Shown here piece after piece: positions 34,202 through 43,586 of a DNA stretch of 58,018 bases. The notes below the pieces were generated by a model that was given only the letters and a program-made list of their open reading frames with translations, was not told where the DNA came from and ran no database searches. Source of the stretch: an uncultured Oscillospiraceae bacterium (GTDB lineage: Bacteria > Bacillota > Clostridia > Oscillospirales > Oscillospiraceae); assembly GCA_910588105.1 (NCBI GenBank), contig CAJUQD010000014.1, forward strand, positions 1 through 58,018, read 5' to 3'. Every line of letters starts with the position of its first letter. The stretch's first letter is position 1. The position numbers were made by a program, and so were the translations under genes.

Positions 34202-35998
34202 CTATGCTTTATATCCAAAATCCGGGATGCCGCGCCAGCGCTTCCGAAAGTAGTGGGCGGCCAGCTTGGGCCGGCGGTCCCGGGTGAGCAGGCCCTTCTT
34301 ATTGCCGTCCACCCGCATGGGGCCCTGGATGGTGGCAAAGTCGGCGAAGTTCCACACCTGTTCCCCGACAAAGAAGGGCCGCTTGTCCAGCTCGGCGTTG
34401 ATGCGGGAATAGTAATCCGCCTGGTATTCCTCGCTGAACATCTCCCCGTTGGCGTTGTGAACGCCGGGATATGTGTCCGCACCGTACTCAGTGACCATCA
34501 CCGGCTTGCCGGTGCCCGCCCAGAAGTCCAGCTCGGTATTCCACGCATCGCAGGCCGCATCCAGATCGCCGCTGAGATTGTACCAGCCATAGTAGCGGTT
34601 GACGCAGCACACGTCCATGGCCCTGGTGATGATGTCCTTTGTGTAATCGTTCTGGCAGCACACCAGGGTGACGGGGCGGCCCTGGGGGTCGCAGGCATGG
34701 GCAAGGTCGTAGAGGGGCTTAAAATAGTCGTAGGCCGCCTGGGGGAAGTGCTCGGTGTCCGGCTCGTTGGCGATGGACCACATCGCCACGCAGGGGTGGT
34801 TCTTGTCCCTGGCAATCATGTCCCGGATCACATCCCCGTGGTGCCCCTTGAGGCGCATGGCTTCGTAGGGGTTCTGGGCCCCGCCCGCGTTGATGCCCAC
34901 GGCGGGAACCTCGTCGATGACCACGATGCCCTCCCGGTCGCACAGGTCGTACATCTCCTCGGCATAGGGGTAGTGGCTGGTGCGGAAGGAGTTGGCCCCC
35001 AGCCAGCGCATGAGGGAGATGTCTTTCACATTGAGGCACTGGTCCAGCCCGCGCCCATGGAAAAAGCTGTCCTCATGCTTGCCGAATCCCTTGAAATAGA
35101 AGGGCCTGCCGTTGATGAGGAATTTATCCCCCTCCACCTTCACAGTACGGATGCCGAAGGACACCTCGTACAGATCGTCATTCTGGAAGGTGACCTCCGC
35201 CCGGTAGAGGTAGGGTTCGCCGGGGTTCCACCTCTTGGCATTGAGGATGGTGATACGCCCCTTGTCCCCGGCGGCAAAGCCCACCGCCCGCCCCCCCTGA
35301 TCCAGGATGGTCACCCGCACCTCACCCCTGCCCTGGGTCTCCACGGCGTAGTCCACGATCCCGTTGTCCCCGTCCTCGCCGGGGATGACGGTGATATCCC
35401 TGATGTAGTCCCATGGGGTGGTGTACAGCACCACAGGCCGGGTGATGCCCGCGTAATTGAAAAAGTCGAAATTTGGCCGGTTCTGGGGCCTGCACCGGGT
35501 CTTGGCCAGCTCGATGGAGGGGATTCCGGGGTTGTCAGAGCCGAAAAATGCCACGCCCCCCTCGTTGCCCACAGGCAGGGTGGAGAAGTCCACCCGGTTG
35601 TCCACCGCCACGGTGAGCCGGTGCTCCCCCGCCGTATCGTAGTCCGTCAGCTCGAACTCAAAGGGCAGGAAGCCCCCCTTGTGCTCCCCCAGGAAGGTTT
35701 CATCGATCCACACCTGGGCGGCATGGGTCACCGCGCCGAAACGCAGCCACAGCCGCTGGCCGGCTGCCTGCTCCGGGATACTGAATGTGCGCTGGTACAC
35801 CGCCCAGCCGTAGTGGGCACGCAGGTTCACGTCGTCCTTCTGGTCGTTGTAGGAGGCGGGCACCGCCATGGTCATGGGCGCAGGCAGGGAGCCCTGGGCC
35901 CACTCATGGGGCCAGCTGTCCGCCCCGGCGGTCTGGAAACCCCACACGCCCCCCAGGTCAAAGACCATCCGGGAGCGGTTCATCTTTGGATACAGCAT
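34202..35998 (-). CDS. uidA: GH2 beta-glucuronidase
   Basis: A 598-residue GH2 enzyme that hydrolyses beta-D-glucuronides. The acid/base Glu is about residue 412 in WSIANEPDTE and the nucleophile Glu about residue 504 in VTEYGADTYPGVH. The carboxylate-recognition pair Asn566-x-Lys568 (NKKG) separates glucuronidases from galactosidases. There is no signal peptide, so it is cytoplasmic. The segment that forms active-site loop 1 in E. coli GUS is about a dozen residues shorter here, suggesting a small-substrate-limited loop class. It is the last gene after GH78, 3 nt away, in the importer-linked locus. Confidence 0.92.
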   Translation of the reverse strand: MLYPKMNRSRMVFDLGGVWGFQTAGADSWPHEWAQGSLPAPMTMAVPASYNDQKDDVNLRAHYGWAVYQRTFSIPEQAAGQRLWLRFGAVTHAAQVWIDETFLGEHKGGFLPFEFELTDYDTAGEHRLTVAVDNRVDFSTLPVGNEGGVAFFGSDNPGIPSIELAKTRCRPQNRPNFDFFNYAGITRPVVLYTTPWDYIRDITVIPGEDGDNGIVDYAVETQGRGEVRVTILDQGGRAVGFAAGDKGRITILNAKRWNPGEPYLYRAEVTFQNDDLYEVSFGIRTVKVEGDKFLINGRPFYFKGFGKHEDSFFHGRGLDQCLNVKDISLMRWLGANSFRTSHYPYAEEMYDLCDREGIVVIDEVPAVGINAGGAQNPYEAMRLKGHHGDVIRDMIARDKNHPCVAMWSIANEPDTEHFPQAAYDYFKPLYDLAHACDPQGRPVTLVCCQNDYTKDIITRAMDVCCVNRYYGWYNLSGDLDAACDAWNTELDFWAGTGKPVMVTEYGADTYPGVHNANGEMFSEEYQADYYSRINAELDKRPFFVGEQVWNFADFATIQGPMRVDGNKKGLLTRDRRPKLAAHYFRKRWRGIPDFGYKA

Positions 35999-36001
35999 GG
36001 T

Positions 36002-38143
36002 TTAATCCCCTTTCTCGTTCCAGGGCAGGACGGCCAGCGCCGTCCGCCCGTTTTTTTGTTCCACCCGCAGAAGCCGTCCCCGGAAGGGCGCTTGCAGGGC
36101 AAATCCATGGAGGGCATCCGGGAGATGGGGCTGGAAGCGGAACCCTTCCGCCGCCTCCGGGTCGGGCTGCAGCCCCGCCAGCTCCTCGATGAGGAGGGGG
36201 ATGGCCCCGCTGGCCCAGGGGTGGCACAGGCTGGTGTTCCACTTCTGTTCCTTTCCCCACACTTCGAAGCAGGCCGTAGCCCCCTCCCGGAGCATGTTCC
36301 GCCAGCCGCAGGCGTCCGTCCGGGTGAGCAGCCGGTACAGCGCATCGTGCCTCCCCAGCCGCCCCAGCCCCCGCAGGGCAAAATACATGGGCAGCACACC
36401 GCACACCCGCCCGGGGGTGAGCAGCAGCGCCTCATAGGCGTCCCCGCCGCCCTCTGGGGTCAGCCCGAAGCAGGCGGGATAGAGGTTGGCGTGGAGGGAG
36501 CAGTGGGCGCTTGTCTCGCTGTCGGAAAAAAGGCCCTGCCCCCGCCGCCAGAAGGCGCGTACAAATGCCTCCCCCACCCGCCGGGATTCCCCCTCTTGGA
36601 GCAGGCCCAGCGCCCCCTCCATCCGCTCCTTCATCCGTAGAAAGCCGTACCACAGGGCGTTGATAACATTGTGGCACCCCGTCCCTACCGCCGGTCGGGT
36701 GAGGGGGAAATCGTAGCCGTCCCGCAGGTTTTCCGGCCAGTCCACCAGGTTCCAGCCGTGGGATACGTTTTCCAGCAGGCCGTCCGGCCTCTGATATTTT
36801 GCAAAACACCGGGCAATCCCCTCCACGGCGGGATAGCACGCCCGTAGGAAGCCCCGGTCCCCGGTGAAGTCGTAGTCCGTCAGGGGCAGGGCGGGGAAGA
36901 GCAGGGAAAAGTCGGCGATCTCCTGCCGCAGCGCCCCCGGCGCCACCGCCAGCAGGGCGGGCGATGCCTGGGCCGACGCCATGAAATCGGCGGCGCACTT
37001 GCGCAAAAGATCCGTTTTACCCGTCAGCCACACCTGGGATCGGGCGGTGACCACCGCATCCCCTAGGTACTGCCCTTTTTCCCGGCTGGGGCAGTCCAGA
37101 TACGCCTCCTGGCTCCCGCAGCGCACGGCGTTTTTGCAGATTCGGAAAATATCCTCCAGCTGATCCGCCTTGCAGGAAAGGGCGCACAGGCCATTGGGCA
37201 TGGGGTAGTGCCGCTCCCACACCCAGCACTCCGCCAGCTCCACGCCCGGCGCGTCCAGCCCCAGAATTTCCACGTAGCGGAATGCCTTGTAGTCAAACTG
37301 GTGCAGCACGCTTTGCCCGTCCGCCAGTGTCCATATCTCCTCATAGCGGCAGTTGCAGCGCAGGTCGAACCGCACCCGGCCCGCCCCGTCCAGCTCCTCC
37401 CCGAAGCGCAGGGCGAGGCGGTCTCCCCCCCGGCCCAGGGCGGCGGCATGGAGCGTCCCCACCCGCTCGCGCCCAAAATCCAGCAGCATTCCGCCTGGGA
37501 CGGCGCGGCGGCCCGCGGCCTCCGCCCTGCCCCGCCACAGTCCGGCGATGGGCTGGGGGGATAGCGCATAATCCGCCCATGGGGCCGGGACGAGGAAGCC
37601 CCAGCCGCTGTCGTCGAAGCCAGGTCGCTCCCAGCCCTCGGGCCACAGGCGGCTGTCAAAATCCTCTAAAAACTGGGTGTCATAGCCGGTGGCTTCGCCG
37701 GAATAGGCGGCGCAGACCTGATACCGCCAGCCCCCGTCCCACGGAACAGGGGCCCCGTCCTCTCCGGCCAGCTCCGCCCAAAGGGCCAGCCGCCCATCCC
37801 CGCTGTTCCAAACCCGGTTGACCAGCCCCTGATAGTAGAGGTGGACGGCCACCGTCACCGTCCGCCCCCCCTCCACGGGGTACTCCTGGTAATAGCAGCG
37901 GCCCCTGCCGGCGGGCGCGGGCCCCTGACCCAGCCACTCCCCGTCCAGCCAGGCGTGGCAGTAGTCGTCGGCGCTGAGCCGCAGGGCATACGTCCCCGGC
38001 GGCAGCTGCGCCCGGCTGCGCGCCAGCACGTGGACGTTTTGGGGCGCGATAGGGCGCGGGCCGGGTTCCCCCTCCTCCCGGATCAGGTCGCGGGGGGCGC
38101 GCCCCGCCCACGAGGGGAGGGTCAGCCACACCGGGGCGCTCAT
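36002..38143 (-). CDS. GH78-type alpha-L-rhamnosidase
   Basis: A 713-residue enzyme. N-terminal beta-sandwich domains (about residues 1-330) precede an (alpha/alpha)6 catalytic barrel with DCPSREKGQYLGDAVVT, which contains the family catalytic-acid Glu region, and the late HPWASGAIPLL motif. A C-terminal beta domain closes the protein. No signal peptide is seen, so it acts on imported oligosaccharides. The start overlaps the stop of the GH35 remnant by ATGA. With the adjacent glucuronidase it would take apart rhamnosyl-glucuronide units; substrate choice is inference. Confidence 0.85.
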   Translation of the reverse strand: MSAPVWLTLPSWAGRAPRDLIREEGEPGPRPIAPQNVHVLARSRAQLPPGTYALRLSADDYCHAWLDGEWLGQGPAPAGRGRCYYQEYPVEGGRTVTVAVHLYYQGLVNRVWNSGDGRLALWAELAGEDGAPVPWDGGWRYQVCAAYSGEATGYDTQFLEDFDSRLWPEGWERPGFDDSGWGFLVPAPWADYALSPQPIAGLWRGRAEAAGRRAVPGGMLLDFGRERVGTLHAAALGRGGDRLALRFGEELDGAGRVRFDLRCNCRYEEIWTLADGQSVLHQFDYKAFRYVEILGLDAPGVELAECWVWERHYPMPNGLCALSCKADQLEDIFRICKNAVRCGSQEAYLDCPSREKGQYLGDAVVTARSQVWLTGKTDLLRKCAADFMASAQASPALLAVAPGALRQEIADFSLLFPALPLTDYDFTGDRGFLRACYPAVEGIARCFAKYQRPDGLLENVSHGWNLVDWPENLRDGYDFPLTRPAVGTGCHNVINALWYGFLRMKERMEGALGLLQEGESRRVGEAFVRAFWRRGQGLFSDSETSAHCSLHANLYPACFGLTPEGGGDAYEALLLTPGRVCGVLPMYFALRGLGRLGRHDALYRLLTRTDACGWRNMLREGATACFEVWGKEQKWNTSLCHPWASGAIPLLIEELAGLQPDPEAAEGFRFQPHLPDALHGFALQAPFRGRLLRVEQKNGRTALAVLPWNEKGD

Positions 38144-38463
38144 TCCTCCCGCCCCAGCCCCGGCTCGTCCAGCAGGGCAACGGTCTCCCGGGCCCGCCCC
38201 TCCGTCTCAAAGCGGATAGCCTGGGCCAGGCGCAGGAAGGCCCCCACGTCCAGCCCGCCGTCAAAGCGGAACTCCCCCCGCCTGGGCTCGTGGAGGTTCC
38301 AGGGGATATAGGTCTCCACCGTATTGCAGCCCGTGGCCTTCAGCTTTTTCAGCCGGTCATCCCAGTATGCCGGGGGAACCCGGAAGTAGTGGATACAGCC
38401 GGAGATGATCTGGAACGGCGCGCCGTCCAGGTAAAAACAGTCCCGGATTTCAAACGCGGACAT
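38140..38463 (-). pseudogene. GH35 beta-galactosidase remnant with an internal in-frame deletion
   Basis: The 107 codons begin with a clean GH35 N-terminus (FYLDGAPFQIISGCIHYFRV, GCNTVETYIPWNLHEP) up to about residue 83. They jump from AFLRLAQ into AIRFETEGRARETVALLDEP, which looks like the extreme C-terminus of GH35 enzymes. Full-length relatives have about 580-600 residues, so roughly 480 codons including both catalytic Glu are missing. The ribosome binding site (AAGGAG) and the overlap with the GH78 gene are retained, so the fragment may persist as a translational-coupling leader. Confidence 0.72.
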
Positions 38464-38475
38464 GGAACCCACTCC

Positions 38476-40206
38476 TTACGCCAGATAGTCCACCTGGGTG
38501 CGGATGGTCTGCACCCCTTTGTGGACGCGGTATACCGCCATGGGGATGGCGGTTTTGGGAAATATGAGGTTGGTATTGGGGTCGGGGATAAGCACCTCGC
38601 CCCGGCCGTCCCCCTCCAGCGAGGCCACGGCACAGAAGTCCGCCCCGCAGCGGGCCTCGGCCTGGGCCCCCTTCGCCCGGCGGCTGCACGGCAGCCGGTC
38701 GTCGGCATTGACGGCAAAGCCGCCGTCATACGCCTCGCAGTCGTAGCCGCTGTCGATCATGTGGGTGCGGATATGCCCCGTGGGGGTGGGCTGAATGGTG
38801 GTGGTTACCTGGATGCCGTCCAGGGGGGACCAGCGGGTCTCAATACCCCCCCGGCCAATGGAATAGCCCGGCTGGGCCACGTCCCGCTGATAGTAGTACC
38901 GCCCCACCCGGAAGCACAGCGAGCTGTCCGGGGCCATCTGGCCCAGCTCGTAATTTCCCCGGGCAATGCTGAAGGCGAACCGGCTGGAATAGGCGAATTT
39001 GCTGTACTTCTCCGCGGTGTGGGCATAGGGCTCCATCTCCAGCCGCCCCGGCGCCAGGGCCACCGCCTGTTCCACGTCGTGCTGAACCAGCATATTGGCG
39101 TGGGGCAGGTATTGGCACCGCTCCAGGGGGGGCAGGGGGGCGCACTCCGCCGCCCAGAAGGGGTGGTTGTCGGGCAGGGCCAGGAAGGCGAAGGCTTTCA
39201 GCGCCCAATAGGGGGAACCGGGTGCGTTGTAGGTCTCCGACATCTGCAAGTTGGGGTAGGCGTAGCCGATGGCAAGCACTCCGGCGTTGTCACAGATAGG
39301 CTGGTTGAGCCACCAGGCCAGGTGCCGGGCGATCAGGCCCTTCATCACCGGCAGGGGGAGCACCTCCTCCCCGGCCAGCAGGGCGATGGACCAGAAGGCC
39401 CCCTGGGCAAAGCGGTAGGTGAGGGACCGGCCATAGGCGATGGACGCGCCGTCCGGGGCAAACCAGTACAGGTAGTCCCTGGCAAAGGCCCGGGCCCGCT
39501 CCCGGAACCGGGCGCACCGCGCCTCCTCCCCCCGCTCCCGTTCCATGAACATGGCGTAGAGCAGGCCATAGCTGACCATGACGAAGGGATTATAGTAATC
39601 CTTCTCCCCTCCAGCCCCGTCGTGATACCAGCCCCCGGCGTCGTAATATTCCTCCATGCGGCCCAGGCCGAACTCCAACCGCTCCCGGCTGTAGGGCCGG
39701 CCCACCGCTTTCAGGGCCAGGTTTGTGAGTATGCAGAACCACTGCCAGTTGCTGGCCACGCACTCATGGCGGTTGATCTCCCACAGCCATTCCGCAAGGT
39801 TATCTCTTTTCCGCCCGTCCAGCGGCTCCCACACCTTGTCCGGGGTGAGCAGAATGGCGTAGGACACCGCCGCCATCTCGCAGAACTTCTGATCGTAATC
39901 CCGGCAGGTATGCCAATATTCCGGGTGGCTCGGGTCGGGGCCGTGGGCGAAGCCCCGGCGGTATAAATCCTCAAAATCCGGCTCGCTGCCTCCCCCCGCC
40001 CAAAAGGGGACCAGCCCCCACAGGGGCCGTGCGAACGCCTCCATGGGGATGGAGCCGTTTTCGTAATGGGTGCTGGTGGCCCCCAGCTCCACCCGCGCGC
40101 CCCCCGGGCTGTAAAAGGGCTTGAGGGGCTCCAGCAGCCGCAGCAGGGCGGCCCGCGCCCCCTCCTTGGTGGAAAAATCCTGGGCTGAATAATGATACCG
40201 TTCCAT
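38476..40206 (-). CDS. DUF2264 (GH154-type) glycoside hydrolase
   Basis: A 576-residue protein. The N-terminal (alpha/alpha)-barrel half carries DUF2264 hallmarks (RPLWGLVPFW, SNWQWFCILTNLALKAVG, DGAGGEKDYYNPFVMVSYGLLY); the C-terminal half is beta-rich. DUF2264 corresponds to the GH154 family, whose characterised members include beta-glucuronidases acting on plant arabinogalactan. That matches the neighbouring GUS and rhamnosidase. No signal peptide is visible. First CAZyme gene after the importer operon, from which it is separated by a terminator-like hairpin. Confidence 0.75.
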   Translation of the reverse strand: MERYHYSAQDFSTKEGARAALLRLLEPLKPFYSPGGARVELGATSTHYENGSIPMEAFARPLWGLVPFWAGGGSEPDFEDLYRRGFAHGPDPSHPEYWHTCRDYDQKFCEMAAVSYAILLTPDKVWEPLDGRKRDNLAEWLWEINRHECVASNWQWFCILTNLALKAVGRPYSRERLEFGLGRMEEYYDAGGWYHDGAGGEKDYYNPFVMVSYGLLYAMFMERERGEEARCARFRERARAFARDYLYWFAPDGASIAYGRSLTYRFAQGAFWSIALLAGEEVLPLPVMKGLIARHLAWWLNQPICDNAGVLAIGYAYPNLQMSETYNAPGSPYWALKAFAFLALPDNHPFWAAECAPLPPLERCQYLPHANMLVQHDVEQAVALAPGRLEMEPYAHTAEKYSKFAYSSRFAFSIARGNYELGQMAPDSSLCFRVGRYYYQRDVAQPGYSIGRGGIETRWSPLDGIQVTTTIQPTPTGHIRTHMIDSGYDCEAYDGGFAVNADDRLPCSRRAKGAQAEARCGADFCAVASLEGDGRGEVLIPDPNTNLIFPKTAIPMAVYRVHKGVQTIRTQVDYLA

Positions 40207-40280
40207 AAATATCCGCTCCGTTTATGTTTTTTTTGCCCTCAGGTCAAACCGGCAAGAACGGCCCTTCAAGGCAGCGGGCC

Positions 40281-40313
40281 CAAATAAAGGGGCAGGGCCC
40301 CTGCCCTGCCCCT
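40281..40313 (-). terminator. Terminator-like hairpin after the sugar importer operon
   Basis: AGGGGCAGGG pairs with CCCTGCCCCT around a 6-nt loop; on the minus strand TTTATTTG follows, so termination is probably partial. Confidence 0.65.
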
Positions 40314-40328
40314 CTGGCAAATATGAGT

Positions 40329-41171
40329 TTAACCCTTGATGCCGGTGGCCGCAACCCCCTGCACAAAATATTTTTGCAGCGCCAGGAAAATGATGAGTAC
40401 AGGGATCAGGGCAATCACCGACGCGGCCATGATAAGGCCGTACTCAGCGGAGTATTGCCTGATGAACATGCGCAGGCCGATCTGGATGGTCTTGACCTCG
40501 TCTCGGGTCAGGTAGATCAGCGGGCCCAAAAAATCGTTCCAGGTACTCACAAAGGTGAAGATGGTCAGGGTGGACAGCGCCGGCTTGGACAGGGGCAGCA
40601 TCACCCGGAACCAGATGCCGTACTCCGTCAGCCCGTCGATCCGGGCGGCCTCGCACAGCTCGGAGGGCACCCCCTCATAGAACTGCTTCATTAAAAACAC
40701 GCCGAAGGCGGAGAACGCCTGGAGGCAGATGATGGCCAGATGGGTGTTGTTCAGGTGCCAGGCCCGCATCATCATGAACTGGGGCACCATGTACGCCTGC
40801 CAGGGCACGGCGATGGTGGCGATGTAGCCCAGGAAGAGCAGGTTCTTCCCCTTGAAGTTCATCTTGGCGAAGGCGTAGGCCGCGAAGCTGGAGGTGAACA
40901 GCTGGAGCAGGGTGACAATGATGGTCAGCTTGGTGCTGTTCTTCACAAAGGTGAGCAGGGGAATTTTGGTCCAGATATCAATGTAGTTCTTCCAGCGGGG
41001 GTTCTCCGGGATCCATTTGATGGGGAAGGAGAACACGTCCTTGTTCATCTTCAGCGAGGCGGACAGCATCCAGATAAAGGGAATGAGCATCAGCGCGGTG
41101 ATGAGGATCAGCACGGCGTAGATAACCACCCGGCTGACGGCGTTGCTCCTCTTTTGAGAACCGATTTTCAT
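40329..41171 (-). CDS. Carbohydrate ABC importer permease, MalG type
   Basis: A 280-residue permease with six helices. The EAA loop is CEAARIDGLTEYGIWFRVMLP. It belongs to the CUT1 oligosaccharide-importer group. The ATPase gene is not nearby, which is common because CUT1 importers can share an MsmX-type ATPase. It lies 15 nt after the partner permease and is the last importer gene before the hairpin at 40281. Confidence 0.92.
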   Translation of the reverse strand: MKIGSQKRSNAVSRVVIYAVLILITALMLIPFIWMLSASLKMNKDVFSFPIKWIPENPRWKNYIDIWTKIPLLTFVKNSTKLTIIVTLLQLFTSSFAAYAFAKMNFKGKNLLFLGYIATIAVPWQAYMVPQFMMMRAWHLNNTHLAIICLQAFSAFGVFLMKQFYEGVPSELCEAARIDGLTEYGIWFRVMLPLSKPALSTLTIFTFVSTWNDFLGPLIYLTRDEVKTIQIGLRMFIRQYSAEYGLIMAASVIALIPVLIIFLALQKYFVQGVAATGIKG

Positions 41172-41186
41172 ATCTCTCCCCTCCCC

Positions 41187-42116
41187 TCAGTCGTTATTGG
41201 ACGAATTGCGGAACTGGAACAGCGTGATGGCCAGCACCAGGGCGAACAGCACCATGGCCACCGCGCTGGCGTAGCCGTACTTGGGCGTGTTCACAAAGGC
41301 GATGTTGTAGATGTCGTACACCAGGGTGATGGTGGCGTCGCCGGGGCCGCCCTGGGTAATCATGTACATCTGGTCATACACCTTGAAGGAGGCGATGGTC
41401 AGCGTGATGGTGACAAAGAACGTGGTAGGGCGCAGCTGGGGCAGGGTGACGTGCCAGAATACATGCCACTTGCTGGCCCCGTCCAGCTCGGCGGCCTCCA
41501 CCAGCACGGGGTTGGTCCCCTGGAGCCCGGCCAGATAGATGACCATGTAATAGCCCATGTTCTTCCACACGCTGAACAGGATGACGGTAATCATGGCCGT
41601 GTCCTTTCCCGCTGCCCAGCGGGGCAGGTTCTCCACCCCCAGGGAGGACAGCAGCATGTTCACCGGGCCCATGCTGGGGCTGAAGATCATGTTCCACACC
41701 GCCGCCACCGCCACCAGGGACGCCACATAGGGGAAGAAGGACACGGTGCGGAAAAAATTGCGCAGCTTGACGTTCTGGTTGAGCAGCAGGGCCAGCCCCA
41801 GGGAACACACCAGGGTCAGCGGCACGGTGCCCACGCAGTAGACGATGGTGTTGACAAAGGCGGTCTTGAATGTCTTGTCCCCCGCCAGATCCAGGAAGTT
41901 TTTCAGTCCCACGAACTCGATGGCATGCTGTCCGTCCCAATTGCAGAAGGACAGGCCGATGGCAAACACCATAGGGATCAGGGTGAAAATGCAAAAGCCG
42001 ATAAAATTGGGTGCGATAAAGGAATACGCGGTGAGGTTGTTGCGGGCGTCGCGGCTGAGGCCGCGCTTTTGGGCTCCGGGGTTCTGCGCCGTCTTGACGG
42101 CGGGCTTGGTGGACAT
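41187..42116 (-). CDS. Carbohydrate ABC importer permease, MalF type
   Basis: A 309-residue CUT1 permease with six predicted helices. The EAA loop is VEAAELDGASKWHVFWHVTLP. The N-terminal cytoplasmic stretch is basic (KTAQNPGAQKRGLSRDARNN). It pairs with the MalG-type subunit downstream and the binding protein upstream, from which it is separated by a strong 13-bp hairpin (42155-42188) likely to lower its expression relative to the binding protein. Confidence 0.92.
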   Translation of the reverse strand: MSTKPAVKTAQNPGAQKRGLSRDARNNLTAYSFIAPNFIGFCIFTLIPMVFAIGLSFCNWDGQHAIEFVGLKNFLDLAGDKTFKTAFVNTIVYCVGTVPLTLVCSLGLALLLNQNVKLRNFFRTVSFFPYVASLVAVAAVWNMIFSPSMGPVNMLLSSLGVENLPRWAAGKDTAMITVILFSVWKNMGYYMVIYLAGLQGTNPVLVEAAELDGASKWHVFWHVTLPQLRPTTFFVTITLTIASFKVYDQMYMITQGGPGDATITLVYDIYNIAFVNTPKYGYASAVAMVLFALVLAITLFQFRNSSNND

Positions 42117-42154
42117 AGCGGTCTCTCCTTTCTCGCGGATGGGGGAAAACGGGG

Positions 42155-42188
42155 GCGGCGGGGACGGGCAGAAGGCCGTCCCCGCCGC
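42155..42188 (-). other. Strong intercistronic hairpin after the sugar-binding protein
   Basis: GCGGCGGGGACGG pairs perfectly with CCGTCCCCGCCGC around an 8-nt loop; no T run, so mRNA stabilisation or partial attenuation is more likely than full termination. Confidence 0.65.
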
Positions 42189-42221
42189 GTTCCGGGTTTT
42201 TCCGCTGTTTTGCGTTCAGGC

Positions 42222-43586
42222 TCAGCCGTTGAGGATGGCCTGCACCTGCTCATTCATGTTGGCAATGCCCTCGTCCACACTTTCGGCGCCGGTCATGATG
42301 GCGTCGTGCTCGGTGTTGAGGACGGTCTCAATCTCGGAGGCCTTGTTGCTCAGGGGCATCTCCAGATAGACGGCAGAGGTGGTCAGCGCTTCCTTGGACG
42401 CGTCGTCGGCGGGGAACCCGTCGGTGGCGGCGATGATGTCCATGGTCTCGCTGGTGCTGACGGCGGGGAAGGTGCCGGTGGAGGCCACGACGGCGGCGCC
42501 CTCGGCGCTGGCGCACCAATTCACGAAGTCAAAAGCGGCTTCCTTGTTGGCGGAGTTCTTGTTCACGCCCAGGGAGGTCACGGTGCCCAGGGTGCTGCCC
42601 GCGGGAGACCCGTCGGGATGGGGGTACTTCACCATGCCGAAGTTGACGGGCTCATAGCCCTCGCCGGCGGCGTTGGCGTTGTACTGCTGCATGGTGGCCA
42701 GGAACCAGCTGCCCATATTCACCATGGCGGCGGTGCCGTTCTGGAAGGCGGCGGAGTAGTGCAGGTTGGCGGTCTTGAGCTCACCGTAGTCCATGACCAC
42801 GCCGTCGGCCTGCTGCTTCAGCACCCGCTCATAGATGGGCTTGAGGAAATCATAGGTGCCGTCCACGATGGTCTGCTTGCCGTCCAGGATGCCGAACAGG
42901 GACACGGCGGAGCGCCAGGTGTGGTAATGGCCGCCATACACCTTCTCCGCGCCGGAACCGGAGGTCATCTGGCGCATCAGGGCGTCGTAGTCGTCCAGGG
43001 TCATGTCGTTGGTGGGGTAGGCCACTCCGGCGGCGTCAAACAGGTCCTTGTTGTAGAACACCACCCAGAAGTCGGAGCGGAAGGGGATGCCGTAGAATTT
43101 CCCGCCCTCGTCGGTGAGCTGCTCCAGCACGCCGTTGAAGCTCTCCTTGGGGGTGGTGAGCACGTCGTTCAGGGGCTCCAGCATCTCCAGGTTGATGAGG
43201 TTGGCGTAGCCGGGGATGTCCTTGATGGACAGCACGTCCAGCTCGCCGTTGCCGCCGGACAGCTGGGTGGCCAGCTGGGTCATGTAGTCGTTGGAGCCCA
43301 GGTCGGTCATCTCAATCTTCACGTTTTCATGGGTCTTCATATACCCGTCGGCCAGGGCGGTCCAGTAGGCGGTGGAGTCCTTGTCCCAGATGGCCCAATT
43401 CAGGGTGACGGTTTCGCCGCCCGTGCTGCCGCCTTGGTTGTTATTGCCCTTGTTGTCGGCGGGCTGGCTGTTTCCAGCAGGGGGCTGGCTGTTGTCGCTG
43501 GGCTGGTCGCCGCTGCCGCAGGCGGCCAGGCTGAAAAGCATGGCCAGGGCCAGCACGGCGCACAAAATCTTGCGGATGTTTTTCAT
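42222..43586 (-). CDS. Sugar-binding lipoprotein of a CUT1 ABC importer
   Basis: A 454-residue family 1 solute-binding protein. The signal ends in the lipobox LAAC (Cys about residue 22), then a Gln/Pro/Asn-rich linker. The mature domain has YWTALADGYMKTHENVKIE near the N-terminus, typical of oligosaccharide binders. It is the first gene of the importer operon and is divergent from the YesM/YesN pair, which probably senses the same ligand. The substrate is likely an oligosaccharide fed to the adjacent GH78/GUS enzymes. Confidence 0.9.
   Translation of the reverse strand: MKNIRKILCAVLALAMLFSLAACGSGDQPSDNSQPPAGNSQPADNKGNNNQGGSTGGETVTLNWAIWDKDSTAYWTALADGYMKTHENVKIEMTDLGSNDYMTQLATQLSGGNGELDVLSIKDIPGYANLINLEMLEPLNDVLTTPKESFNGVLEQLTDEGGKFYGIPFRSDFWVVFYNKDLFDAAGVAYPTNDMTLDDYDALMRQMTSGSGAEKVYGGHYHTWRSAVSLFGILDGKQTIVDGTYDFLKPIYERVLKQQADGVVMDYGELKTANLHYSAAFQNGTAAMVNMGSWFLATMQQYNANAAGEGYEPVNFGMVKYPHPDGSPAGSTLGTVTSLGVNKNSANKEAAFDFVNWCASAEGAAVVASTGTFPAVSTSETMDIIAATDGFPADDASKEALTTSAVYLEMPLSNKASEIETVLNTEHDAIMTGAESVDEGIANMNEQVQAILNG

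Noticed and set aside
34097..36640. 847-codon plus-strand frame
   Set aside because: Antisense to the GUS and GH78 genes, whose catalytic motifs are clear on the other strand.
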